NCBI GenBank assembly: GCA_016794365.1
Contig: JAEUKB010000063.1
Location: 1 to 64,000, forward strand
DNA length: 64,000 nucleotides
DNA from: Myxococcales bacterium
GTDB lineage: Bacteria > Myxococcota_A > Polyangia > Palsa-1104 > JAEUJZ01
Direction: 5' to 3'
In this document: positions 50,405 through 60,527 of the stretch, piece by piece
How the letters are laid out: each line of letters starts with the position of its first letter
Position numbering within the stretch: the stretch's first letter is position 1
Position numbers and translations under genes: made by a program
The notes under the pieces: generated by a model
The model's database searches: none
What the model saw: the letters and a program-made list of their open reading frames with translations, nothing else
What the model was told of the DNA's origin: nothing

Positions 50405-50814
50405 CAGCTCTTGCTCAGCGACTTGCTTAGCTTGCCCTCAAGCTCGGCCAGCTCGCCTTCCACCCGCCGAATGCCGCGTCCCAGGTGAACGATGTAGCCG
50501 AGCACCGCGATCCACACAAAGCCGTACGCAGTGGCCACCAGCGGCCCAGCAGGGATGGACTCATCCACCGTTGGTCCGTTCATCGGGCGGCTCTCTGGCA
50601 CAAAGCCGTCTTTGTCAGGCTGTGGTGCCGGGCTCGCGGCTGGTGCCGGACTCGCGGCTGGTGCGGTCCGACGCGCGTCAGGCAGCGGTGCCAGATCCGC
50701 CCAGGCTGGAGCGCTCAGTCCACACACAAGCGCCAGACAAACGCCCACGCTGCACAGGTGTTGGACGGTTTGGGTTCGCACACTCCGTAGGTTACTCATC
50801 GAAAAGCCCCGCAT
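50404..50814 (-). CDS. CcmD-like small membrane protein with exported N-terminal region
   Basis: The 136-residue product has an N-terminal signal (CSVGVCLALVCGLSAPAWA), a Pro/Ala-rich stretch, and a C-terminal transmembrane helix followed by RGIRRVEGELAELEGKL. That last part matches the CcmD pattern of a helix plus charged coiled tail. CcmD helps release holo-CcmE from the haem exporter CcmABC. It lies directly downstream of and overlaps ccmC by 8-23 bp, which supports the role. ATG 50799 is an alternative start. CcmD proteins are usually about 60 residues, so the N-terminal extension is unusual. Confidence 0.65.
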   Translation of the reverse strand: MRGFSMSNLRSVRTQTVQHLCSVGVCLALVCGLSAPAWADLAPLPDARRTAPAASPAPAASPAPQPDKDGFVPESRPMNGPTVDESIPAGPLVATAYGFVWIAVLGYIVHLGRGIRRVEGELAELEGKLSKSLSKS

Positions 50815-51496
50815 CTTCCGCTCGCATGGTCAGGTGTGCCAGCCGGTCTCTTTGCCGCTGTAGCCGAATCCGCAGCGACATCAGCACCGCAAACAGCAGC
50901 GTAAACGTCAGCACCGATGTCCACAGCGCCAGCCGCATCGATGGATCCAGCGTCGGCACCACGCTGGTCTTGGGATGAATCGTCCGCCACAGCGACACCG
51001 AGATGTAAATCATCGGCACATCCGCTGCTCCAAACACCATCAGGCCCGCAGACAGCCGAGGCCCGCCCGGTCCGCCATAGCGCTCCGCAAACAGCGCCGC
51101 CACAAAGATGATCCACAGCAGCGCACTCGTCGTCAGTCGCACATCCCACTGCCACCACACCCCCCAGGCTTTGCGCGCCCACAGCGGCCCGGTAAACAGC
51201 ACGCACAGGCCGAACACCACCGCAAGCTCTGCCGCCGCAATCGCCACCTGCCGGGCCTTTTCGGAGCCTCGGAACAGATACACCGCGCTCGCGCCCCCCG
51301 CGATGAACGCACCGATCATCGTCTGCCAGGCGCACGGAACGTGGAAGTAGAAGATCCGCTGCACCAGGCCCATCGTCGGCTCGTTCGGAGCCTTCACGAT
51401 CAGCTGCGGCGCGACCGCAAACCCGACACAGATAAGCGCCAGGAGCAGAAGCTGCGTCGTCGAAAAAGCCTTGGGCGAAGGAGTAGGTTCCGTCAT
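50792..51496 (-). CDS. ccmC: Haem exporter/cytochrome c maturation protein CcmC
   Basis: The 234-residue product has six hydrophobic helices and the haem-handling WWxWD motif (WGVWWQWDVRLT), plus FYFHVPCAWQ with a haem-ligand His. CcmC presents haem to CcmE for attachment to c-type cytochromes at the inner membrane. This fits the haem motifs (CxxCH) in several exported proteins of this window. The start at ATG 51496 (MTEPTPS) is preferred. The other ccm genes (A, B, E, F) are not in this window. It begins 11 bp downstream of lepB on the same strand. Confidence 0.93.
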   Translation of the reverse strand: MTEPTPSPKAFSTTQLLLLALICVGFAVAPQLIVKAPNEPTMGLVQRIFYFHVPCAWQTMIGAFIAGGASAVYLFRGSEKARQVAIAAAELAVVFGLCVLFTGPLWARKAWGVWWQWDVRLTTSALLWIIFVAALFAERYGGPGGPRLSAGLMVFGAADVPMIYISVSLWRTIHPKTSVVPTLDPSMRLALWTSVLTFTLLFAVLMSLRIRLQRQRDRLAHLTMRAEDAGLFDE

Positions 51497-51507
51497 GCAC
51501 CAACGTC

Positions 51508-52748
51508 CTAATGAATCGAGGTAAACAGTCGTCGCAGTCGCACCGATGAGCCCTTGCCCGCCGACCACCAGATGAACCAGGCCTTGCCTTTGATCATCTC
51601 GTACGGAACAAACGACACCTTATCGGACGGCCCGCACTGCATCGAGCCATCGAGTCCGCGCTGCTCACACCAAAACCGGCTGTCGTGGCTGTGGTCGCGG
51701 TTGTCACCCATCACGAACACATGCTCAGGCGGGACCACCCACTTTTGGCAAGGATGAAGATTGGGCGATACGTCCTGCACGACGCGATACGTCTCTGCGC
51801 CGTTCTTTTCGCGGAAGCCTCGGCAGATTTGATGCGTCCAGCGCGCCCCAGGACGCTCTTCATCAAAGTCATCGTATTCACACAGGCTGGGAGCGGGCTC
51901 GCGCGGAATCGGCTGTCCGTTGATGCTGATCTGCTCGTTGCAGACTTCGATCGTATCGCCCGGAATCGCTGCGATCCGCTTGATGAAGTCCTTCTGCGTG
52001 TCGTGCGGATAGACAAACACGATCACCTCACCGCGCCGAGGCTCTCGCAGGTGATGACCGAACTTGATGTTCGTAAACGGAATCCGCAGTCCAAACAGCA
52101 GCTTGTTCACGAAGATGTGATCACCCACTTGCAGCGTGGGAATCATCGATCCAGACGGAATCTTGAACGCTTCGACAGTAAAGGCGCGCAACAGCAGCGC
52201 AATCACAATCGCTCCGCCAATCGATTCGCCGTATTCCTGAAGCGGGCTCTTACGCGCAAACGACAGGTGCTTGTTCACCGCTTGGTCGAGCGCATGCAGC
52301 GACCGAATCAGCTCGTCGTTGTCTTCCGCTTGCAGCGCCTCCTCAACAGCACGGAGCGAATCAGACACCGCCGTGCGCGCTTCCGGCTTCAGCCTCGACT
52401 CGTGCTTGCGAAAGCGCCGCTGCGCATCCTTGAGCGTCAGCACCGCATCGCGATGCAGCATCAGATCATCGCGTGTTTCATCGATGATCTTGCGAAACAA
52501 CAGATACGGAATCCCAAAGATCACCGACAGACCGATGAGCGCGATCACCAGCTGCACCACGCGCGGATGCGGCGGCACTTCGGTCAGATCCATGTCGTTG
52601 GTAAGATGAACGACCAACAGAAACAGCGCGAGCAGGAGCGGTACGCCAACCACCCACAGGTGATCAAGCATCAGACGCAGCCAGACCGGAGGACGACGGC
52701 CCGAAGGCAGCGAGATCGGCTCTGCCTTGTCTTTCCCTGAGTCGCTCA

Positions 52749-52752
<4 letters not shown>
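51508..52752 (-). CDS. lepB: Signal peptidase I
   Basis: The 414-residue product has the catalytic Ser in PSGSMIPTL and the catalytic Lys in [13 protein letters not shown], followed by [11 protein letters not shown] and a C-terminal family block. It removes signal peptides from exported proteins at the outer face of the inner membrane. It is longer than usual (about 250-320 residues) because of a cytoplasmic N-terminal extension: two membrane helices (about residues 30-50 and 65-85) and a long helical, Leu/Arg/Glu-rich region before the third membrane anchor near residue 180. It overlaps lepA by 4 bp, as in the classic lepA-lepB operon. Confidence 0.93.
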
Positions 52753-54608
<1,856 letters not shown>

Positions 54609-54722
54609 GGCAGAGCTTACGGTGAAGCGGGCAAATCAAGTCACTAAACAGAGGGAAGCGCAAGTCTGTTCCCGCTCCCGCTGCTTTTCGTTGGGCTCGA
54701 CGGTTGGTTGATGACGCAGCGA

Positions 54723-55823
54723 CTACCCGTGACGGGCCGCAAAGTCGCGCATGAAGCTGGCCAGCGCCTGCGCACCGGCCATCGGGAACGCATTGTAGAC
54801 CGAAGCACGAATGCCCCCGACCGAGCGATGGCCCTTCAGTCCATCCATGCCCGCTGCTTTGGCTTCTTTGGCAAACTGCTCTTCCAGCGCTTCCGACGGC
54901 AGCCGGAACGTGATGTTCATCAGCGAGCGGCTGTCCGGCGCTGCGTGACCGCGATAAAAGCCCGTCATCGAATCAATCGCATCGTAGACAAGCTGCGCCT
55001 TGGCTTGGTTGTGCGCCGCCATCTGCGCAAGACCGCCAAACCGCTTCAGCCAGCGCAGCACCAAGTGAACGATGTAGATCGGGAACACCGGCGGCGTGTT
55101 GTAGAGCGACTTGTGATCCACGTAGGTGCGATAGTTCATCATGATAGGCAGCTTGGCCTGCGCCGCCTTGTCGAGCCGCAGCATGTCGTCCCGCAAGATG
55201 ACAACGGTCACACCCGCCGGGCCGGCATTTTTCTGCGCCCCAGCGTAGATGAGTCCGTAGCGGGCCACATCCACGGGGCGAGACAGAAAGTCGCTCGACA
55301 TGTCGCAGACGATCGGCAAGCCACCGGCCTCGGGCTCGTGCTGCCACTCGGTGCCCCAGATCGTGTTGTTGCTGGTGGTATGAACGTAGGCCGCACGATC
55401 GCAGCAGCGCAGCTCGTCGTTGGTGGGAATCCGCCGGAACTGCTCGGACTCGGTGCTGGCTGCGACGTGGGTCTCGCCGACACGCTGCGCCTCGACCTGC
55501 GCCTTCTTCGACCACTCGCCGGTCAGCACGTAGTTCCCCACGGTTCCCGGCGCAAGCAGGTTCATCGGCACCATCGAAAACTGCGTCGTCGCACCGCCTG
55601 ACAGAAACAGCACCCGATAGCCGCTCGGGATGGCCAGCAGCTCACGCAGGTTTGCTTCGGCTTCCCCGATGATCGCCTCGAACTCTTTGCTGCGGTGGCT
55701 GCACTCCAAGATGCCGATGCCACTCGATCCAAGCGACAGCAGGTTGTCTCGCGCTTCGACGAGCACTTCTTCAGGAAGGACGGCAGGACCGGCAGAGAAG
55801 TTGAAGATGCGATGGGTCGTCAT
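54723..55823 (-). CDS. serC: Phosphoserine aminotransferase
   Basis: The 366-residue PLP enzyme makes 3-phosphoserine from 3-phosphohydroxypyruvate (serine and, in some bacteria, pyridoxine synthesis). FNFSAGPAVLPEEVL marks the N-terminus, LFLSGGATTQF is the PLP phosphate region, and the Schiff-base lysine is in YAGAQKNAGPAG. ATG 55823 (MTTHRIFNF) is the usual start; residues read further upstream are not conserved. It is 114 bp upstream of lepA on the same strand, so linkage is possible but not tight. Confidence 0.95.
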   Translation of the reverse strand: MTTHRIFNFSAGPAVLPEEVLVEARDNLLSLGSSGIGILECSHRSKEFEAIIGEAEANLRELLAIPSGYRVLFLSGGATTQFSMVPMNLLAPGTVGNYVLTGEWSKKAQVEAQRVGETHVAASTESEQFRRIPTNDELRCCDRAAYVHTTSNNTIWGTEWQHEPEAGGLPIVCDMSSDFLSRPVDVARYGLIYAGAQKNAGPAGVTVVILRDDMLRLDKAAQAKLPIMMNYRTYVDHKSLYNTPPVFPIYIVHLVLRWLKRFGGLAQMAAHNQAKAQLVYDAIDSMTGFYRGHAAPDSRSLMNITFRLPSEALEEQFAKEAKAAGMDGLKGHRSVGGIRASVYNAFPMAGAQALASFMRDFAARHG

Positions 55824-55884
55824 GACGAGCCAAGGTACTCCTTCTTTGCGGTGCAACCAAGCGAAGCTGCTAAGGTGGGGACCG

Positions 55885-56757
55885 ATGCGCGCTCGCTGGT
55901 TCACTCTGCTTGTCCCTGCGCTGATGGGCTGTCCGAAGCCCGTCGCGCTTCGGCCCTACCCTGCGCCACTGCCGACCGAGCTGCTCTCCCAAGCCCGTCA
56001 GAGTCAGCAGCGTGTGCAGTCAATCAAGCGCTACGGCAAGGCCGATGTTCCCGACGACAAAGGCGGACGGGTCAAGCTGGACATCGCGGTGGCGGTGCAG
56101 CGTCCGGCCAAGCTGCGACTCTCGGCAGAGAGCATGCTGGCAGGACCGCTTCTCACGCTGGCCACCGATGGGCAGAGCTATCAGCTCTTGGATCCGCAGA
56201 ACAATCGCTACCTGAGCAGCGTCGTGACCCCCTGCGCCATGGCCAGGCTCTTGCGGGTGGCGCTCCCGCCGACTGTGCTGGCAGATGTCCTGACCGGCGG
56301 ATCGCCCATCCTCGCGGGAAGTGACCTGACCCTCGATACAGCCTGGGACAGCCAAGACGGAGGCCGCGAAGTCCTCAAGCTGGCGGACGGGCAAGGTCGC
56401 CGTCAGGTGCTGTACCTACAAGCAGTGCCCGGCCCGCAGGCTCTTCCCGGTGCAGCCCCGCCGAAAGCCTTCGATCTGGTCCAGACCGAGCTGCTTGGAT
56501 CGGACGGACAGCCCTTTCTGCGCATCCGGCACCAGCGCTTTGCGAACCAGGAAGCCGAGCCCACGCTGCGCCTGCCCAAGCAGTCCCAGATCGAAGATCT
56601 CGTCGGAAAAAGCGAAGTGAAGCTGCGCTGGAAAGAAAGCGAAGTAAACCCAGCCCTGCCTGCCGAGTTATTCTCGTTGCCACAGCCCGCAGGCATCCCA
56701 AGCGATCCCGATCCCTGCGTAGGCCCACAGTCACCGACACCGACTCTTTCGCCATGA
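55885..56757 (+). CDS. Lipoprotein, LolB/DUF4292-like
   Basis: The 290-residue product has a lipobox (LMGC, Cys near residue 16), an N-terminal helix (LLSQARQSQQRVQSIKRYGKA), and a beta-rich body: VKLDIAVAVQRPAKLRLSAESM, LTLATDGQSYQLLDPQNNRYL. This pattern matches the LolA/LolB-like half-barrel that binds lipid acyl chains. A role in outer-membrane lipoprotein sorting or lipid transfer is inferred. It ends with a Pro/Ser/Thr-rich tail. It overlaps the Nudix gene by 4 bp (ATGA), so they are co-transcribed. Confidence 0.75.
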   Translation: MRARWFTLLVPALMGCPKPVALRPYPAPLPTELLSQARQSQQRVQSIKRYGKADVPDDKGGRVKLDIAVAVQRPAKLRLSAESMLAGPLLTLATDGQSYQLLDPQNNRYLSSVVTPCAMARLLRVALPPTVLADVLTGGSPILAGSDLTLDTAWDSQDGGREVLKLADGQGRRQVLYLQAVPGPQALPGAAPPKAFDLVQTELLGSDGQPFLRIRHQRFANQEAEPTLRLPKQSQIEDLVGKSEVKLRWKESEVNPALPAELFSLPQPAGIPSDPDPCVGPQSPTPTLSP

Positions 56758-57371
56758 GCCAGCCCACTTCCCCCTTTGACCCCGCCGCCCTGGCCCACAA
56801 GCTGCGCGCTCGTCCACGACAGCGCTGGCAGCAGGATGGCTTTCGTGAGTCGGCGGTCCTGGTTCCGCTGGTGCTGCCTGCCGAAGGACACAGCCCCGAT
56901 GTCCTGTACATTGTGCGTACTGCGTCGCTGCCGACGCATGCAGGACAGGTGGCGTTTCCCGGTGGCAAGCGCGAGCCGCACGATCACACGCTCGATGTCA
57001 CCGCCCTGCGAGAGACGCACGAAGAGCTGGGGATCGCCGCCGAACACGTCGAGCTGCTCGGCCAGCTAGATGACATGCCGACGCCCATGGGCTTTAACAT
57101 CACGCCGGTTGTCGGACTGCTCAAAGGGCCGCTTCAGCTCTCCCCCAACCAAGGCGAAGTCGCCGACACCTTCACCGTGCCACTCTATGAGCTGCCCGGT
57201 CGCTACCGCGAGGCAGGCAAGGCCGAGTGGAAGGGCCACCTGTACACGATGCACGAGTTTGCCCACCCGACCTATCGCATCTGGGGCGCGACGGCGGCGA
57301 TGACCTTGCAGCTGCTGCATCTGCTGGGGCTGATGCCGTTTTCGGGCCGCGCACCATCGGCCATGCGCTAG
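56754..57371 (+). CDS. Nudix hydrolase, coenzyme A pyrophosphatase type
   Basis: The 205-residue product has the Nudix box (GGKREPHDHTLDVTALRE, then THEELG) and directly before it the CoA-specific segment RTASLPTHAGQVAFPGG typical of CoA diphosphatases such as NudL. These enzymes cut CoA, acyl-CoA or oxidised CoA to phosphopantetheine and 3',5'-ADP in the cytoplasm. The first acidic position of the box is Asp, as in NudL. The ATG overlaps the lipoprotein stop. It ends before a 17-bp inverted repeat. Confidence 0.87.
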   Translation: MSQPTSPFDPAALAHKLRARPRQRWQQDGFRESAVLVPLVLPAEGHSPDVLYIVRTASLPTHAGQVAFPGGKREPHDHTLDVTALRETHEELGIAAEHVELLGQLDDMPTPMGFNITPVVGLLKGPLQLSPNQGEVADTFTVPLYELPGRYREAGKAEWKGHLYTMHEFAHPTYRIWGATAAMTLQLLHLLGLMPFSGRAPSAMR

Positions 57372-57403
57372 CTCCGTCCGGTCTGTCCTCACCCGCTGCT
57401 GCT

Positions 57404-57420
57404 TTGTCCGGTTCGGACAA
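57404..57420 (+). terminator. Inverted repeat: weak terminator or operator
   Basis: TTGTCCG-GTT-CGGACAA is a perfect 7-bp stem with a 3-base loop, 33 bp after the Nudix stop and 130 bp before the MBL-fold gene. The following CTCTTTGG is a poor T-run, so it may instead bind a regulator of the downstream gene. The rest of the 178-bp gap shows nothing clear. Confidence 0.4.
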
Positions 57421-57549
57421 CTCTTTGGCCATCTTGGCAAAGCAGCCAATCGCTGCTCCGCGCTATCTCTGTCTTCAACACAGCCGATGAGCCGCAGCGA
57501 GCCGCGCTCGCTCAGTCACGCTCACCGGCCCACCTTGGAGACACCTGTC

Positions 57550-58419
57550 ATGACCCTTCGCACCCACTTGCTCGGCGCTCTGTGTGGCGCTCTGTGCTCG
57601 CTGTTTTTCGTCGCAGGCTGCGGCTCGCCCGTCCAGCTCTCCGTAAGCAACTACCAGAGCGACGCAACCTTCGCGGTCAACTCCTATCTCATCAGCGGTG
57701 AGAACGACGCGATCTTGGTAGACGGACAGTTCACACGCGGCGACGCAGAAAAGGTCGTCACCATGATCAATGCCTCTGGCAAGACGCTGCGATCGATCTT
57801 TTTGACCCACGCACATCCCGATCACTACCTCGGCCTCGATGTGATTGCCGCTGCGTTTCCGGGGGTGCCGATTGTCGCCACGGCCGAAGTCGTGGCCGAG
57901 TTCAAAGCCAAGGGGCCCGATGCCCTGGCCAGCGCCAAGACCAACTTCGGAGCCGCCAACATTGCCGACAAGCTCGCGACCGTGACCGTACTAAGCGACG
58001 ACAAGCTGATCCTCGAAGGAGAGGAGCTACAGGTCGTCAAGCTCTCGGACGGAGAGAGTCCTTCCGCCGCCGCGCTCTATGGCAGCCGTCAGAAGCTGCT
58101 CATCTCCGGCGACCTGCTCTATCACCGCGCGTACCTGTGGCTGGCAGAGTGCAAGAGCGACGCCTGGGTGAGTAACCTACGCAGCCTGAGCAGACTGGGA
58201 CCGATCGAGCAGGTCTACCCCGGCCATGGCGCAGCCCCGGCTACGGCCTCTGTCATCGATGAAAACATCGAGTACCTAGGCACCGTCGTGCCGATCCTAC
58301 AGAGCGCCAACAGCGTGAGCGACGCGATCGCCAAGGTCAAGCAGCGCTACAACTACACGGGCGGCGGACTGCTCGACTACAGCACCCAGATCTACTTTTC
58401 CGCCTGCAAAAAGCCGTAA
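57550..58419 (+). CDS. Metallo-beta-lactamase-fold lipoprotein hydrolase
   Basis: The 289-residue product has a signal peptide with lipobox (FFVAGC, Cys near residue 22) and an MBL-fold domain. Metal ligands appear in LTHAHPDHYLG (HxHxDH), GDLLYH (Asp) and VYPGHG (His). It should bind two zinc or iron ions and hydrolyse an ester or thioester outside the cytoplasm. Substrate is unknown; there is no sign of beta-lactamase specificity. The start at ATG 57550 gives a proper signal peptide. The gene converges with an SDR gene. Confidence 0.85.
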   Translation: MTLRTHLLGALCGALCSLFFVAGCGSPVQLSVSNYQSDATFAVNSYLISGENDAILVDGQFTRGDAEKVVTMINASGKTLRSIFLTHAHPDHYLGLDVIAAAFPGVPIVATAEVVAEFKAKGPDALASAKTNFGAANIADKLATVTVLSDDKLILEGEELQVVKLSDGESPSAAALYGSRQKLLISGDLLYHRAYLWLAECKSDAWVSNLRSLSRLGPIEQVYPGHGAAPATASVIDENIEYLGTVVPILQSANSVSDAIAKVKQRYNYTGGGLLDYSTQIYFSACKKP

Positions 58420-58445
58420 TCGAGTCCGGCCTCAAAAGCGCGCCG

Positions 58446-59300
58446 CTACGAACTCACCCCGCACAGCTTCTCGCTCAGGCTCCACAGTCCTTCGGCCACC
58501 GTCATGTCTTGGGCCAGCTTGGTGCTCTTGTGCGGCTTGCAGTCGAAGCAGTATTCGCCGCTGAGCTTGGCGGCATCGGAGCTCGTCGCCAGCCAGATCA
58601 GCGTCTCAGCGCCCTTTTCCGGTGTACGAGCGAACAGCTTGGCTGTCACGCGAATCAGCGACGACATCAGGCCTTCGTTGTTCTGCCCAAAGCCGGTCTG
58701 CACAAAGCCCGGATGGAAGCAGTTGATCGCGATGCCCTTTTCCCGCTGCGCGAGCGTACGCGTAAACAGGATGTTGCACAGCTTCGAGTCCCCGTACGCA
58801 GAAAAGCCAGCGCTCTTGCCGTCTCGCTTGGCGATCGTTTGCAGATCCATCTTGCCGGTTTGATGCGCTGCGCTAGAAGTGCTGACCACCCGCGCGCCGC
58901 TCGTCTTGCGCAGAAGCGGCAGCAGTTCATGGGTCAGCAGAAAGTAGCCAAGGTGATTGAGCGCAAAGGTCTGCTCGTAGCCATCCGGCGACAGCTTGTA
59001 GTCGGCAAAGTACGCGCCCGCATTGTTTACCAGCACATCCAGTCGATCGTACTTCTTGGAAAACGCCGCAGCGACGGCCCGGACATCGGCCAGCTTTGAC
59101 ATGTCACCCAGCAGCAGATCGATTTTGTCGTTTTGGCTCTGGCTCTTGAGGTCCGCGACAACTCGCTCGCTCTTTTCTTTGTTGCGACCGACGAGCACCA
59201 GCGTTGCGCCACGCTTTGCAAACTCCAGTGCCGCCGCCTTACCAATGCCTTCTGTCGCGCCTGTGACCAAAAACACCTTGCCGTTTAGCTCGTTTGCCAT
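58446..59300 (-). CDS. Short-chain dehydrogenase/reductase, retinol dehydrogenase-like
   Basis: The 284-residue product is a classical SDR: TGATEGIG for NAD(P) near residues 14-21, NNAGAYF, the active Ser in STSSAAH, and YGDSK (Tyr and Lys of the catalytic tetrad). The arrangement SAYGDSKLCNILFTRTL is typical of retinol dehydrogenase-like members. Gly-Arg-Asn (GRN) after the second strand suggests NADP. It oxidises or reduces an alcohol/ketone in the cytoplasm; substrate unknown. It ends 26 bp from the convergent MBL gene and is followed upstream by the ClpX-like gene on the same strand. Confidence 0.9.
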   Translation of the reverse strand: MANELNGKVFLVTGATEGIGKAAALEFAKRGATLVLVGRNKEKSERVVADLKSQSQNDKIDLLLGDMSKLADVRAVAAAFSKKYDRLDVLVNNAGAYFADYKLSPDGYEQTFALNHLGYFLLTHELLPLLRKTSGARVVSTSSAAHQTGKMDLQTIAKRDGKSAGFSAYGDSKLCNILFTRTLAQREKGIAINCFHPGFVQTGFGQNNEGLMSSLIRVTAKLFARTPEKGAETLIWLATSSDAAKLSGEYCFDCKPHKSTKLAQDMTVAEGLWSLSEKLCGVSS

Positions 59301-59396
59301 CTACTTCGCGCCTCCCAGCGCCCAGCCGACATCTTAACGGCACACCGGCACTCCGTGTAGCGTACCGTCGGACACAGCCAGTCTGGTTCGGTGTTC

Positions 59397-60440
59397 TTAG
59401 CCAGGAGTCGGCAGCCGCGCCCGCACGTACTGCTCATCGATCACGATCCGCTGTCCACGTCGCTCTGGGGCTTCAAACAGCAGATCATGGCAGACCTGCT
59501 CGCACAGCCCACGCAGCGATCGCGCCCCCAGGCCTTGACGCAGTGCGGCCCGCGCCATTTCCCGCAGAGCTCCGTCGGAGAAGTCGGCCTGCACCTGATC
59601 CAAGGCCAGCAGCGTCTGATACTCCGCCAAGAGCGCATCGCTCGGTCCAGCCAAGATCTGGCACAGATCATCTTCGGACAGCGGCGCAAGCTGCACCCGC
59701 ACCGGCAGTCGTCCGAGCAGCTCGCTCAGCATGCCGTAGCCCAGCAGATCCTCGGTCGATAGCTCTCGGCTGGCACCGACCTGTTCCTTGTCCCCAAAGC
59801 CGATCCGTGAAGACGGACGCTCACGCTCAAACAGATCGGCGAACGTCCCCGCTGCGACGAACAAAATGTCCGAGGTATCGACCTGCACCACGTCTTGGCG
59901 ACCAGGCTGCGGCGACAGGCTTGCCGGGACCAGCAGCTCGCGTCCTTCCAGCACCTTCAGCAGGCTCTGCTGGACGCCTTCGCCGCCAATGTCGCGCGTA
60001 CCACCGCCGGTCTTGTAGCTCTGGGTGCGACGGGCCAGCTTGTCGATTTCATCCAAAAAGATGATCCCGCGCTGCGCTTCTGCGACGGAGTGATTGGCGC
60101 GATACAGCAGCTCGGCCACCATCTGCTCGACGTCTTTGCCGTAATAGCCAGCCTCGGTGTACTCGGTCGCATCGGCGATGCTCAAAGGAACGTCCAGCAC
60201 CTGCGACAGCATCCGCAAAAGGTGCGTCTTGCCGGACCCAGTTGGGCCGATCAGCAGGATGTTCGACTTCCGAATCTGTCCTTTGCGCTCTGGCGGCAGC
60301 GCACATCGCCGGATGTGACCGTACGCAGCGACTGCCAGCACCCGCTTGGCTCGCTCCTGGCCGACGACGTGCGCATCCAAGAACGCAAAAATTGAGCGTG
60401 GAGTCAGGAGTGTTCGCTTCTGCGGGCGGGCTCGGGGCAT
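59397..60440 (-). CDS. ClpX-like AAA+ unfoldase lacking the zinc-binding domain
   Basis: The 347-residue product matches the ClpX ATPase core: VVGQERAKRVLAVAAYGH, Walker A GPTGSGKT (65-72), pore loop AGYYGKDVEQ, Walker B IIFLDEIDKLA, GGEGVQQSLLKVLEG, and an IGFG loop (RIGFGDKEQ) that in ClpX docks on ClpP. There is no N-terminal C4 zinc domain; the start at 60440 or any near it gives none. Typical ClpX is about 420 residues with GYVG in the pore. No clpP is adjacent. It may be a specialised unfoldase or a second ClpX; a canonical clpX may lie elsewhere. It is divergent from the acyl-CoA ligase gene. Confidence 0.85.
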   Translation of the reverse strand: MPRARPQKRTLLTPRSIFAFLDAHVVGQERAKRVLAVAAYGHIRRCALPPERKGQIRKSNILLIGPTGSGKTHLLRMLSQVLDVPLSIADATEYTEAGYYGKDVEQMVAELLYRANHSVAEAQRGIIFLDEIDKLARRTQSYKTGGGTRDIGGEGVQQSLLKVLEGRELLVPASLSPQPGRQDVVQVDTSDILFVAAGTFADLFERERPSSRIGFGDKEQVGASRELSTEDLLGYGMLSELLGRLPVRVQLAPLSEDDLCQILAGPSDALLAEYQTLLALDQVQADFSDGALREMARAALRQGLGARSLRGLCEQVCHDLLFEAPERRGQRIVIDEQYVRARLPTPG

Positions 60441-60527
60441 CAAAATGGCTTGTAGCGATTTAGCGGCTGCGCACGATATCATCCACGCTAGGAAATTTTG
60501 TAGACGAACTTTCCCGAGGGAGGACCG

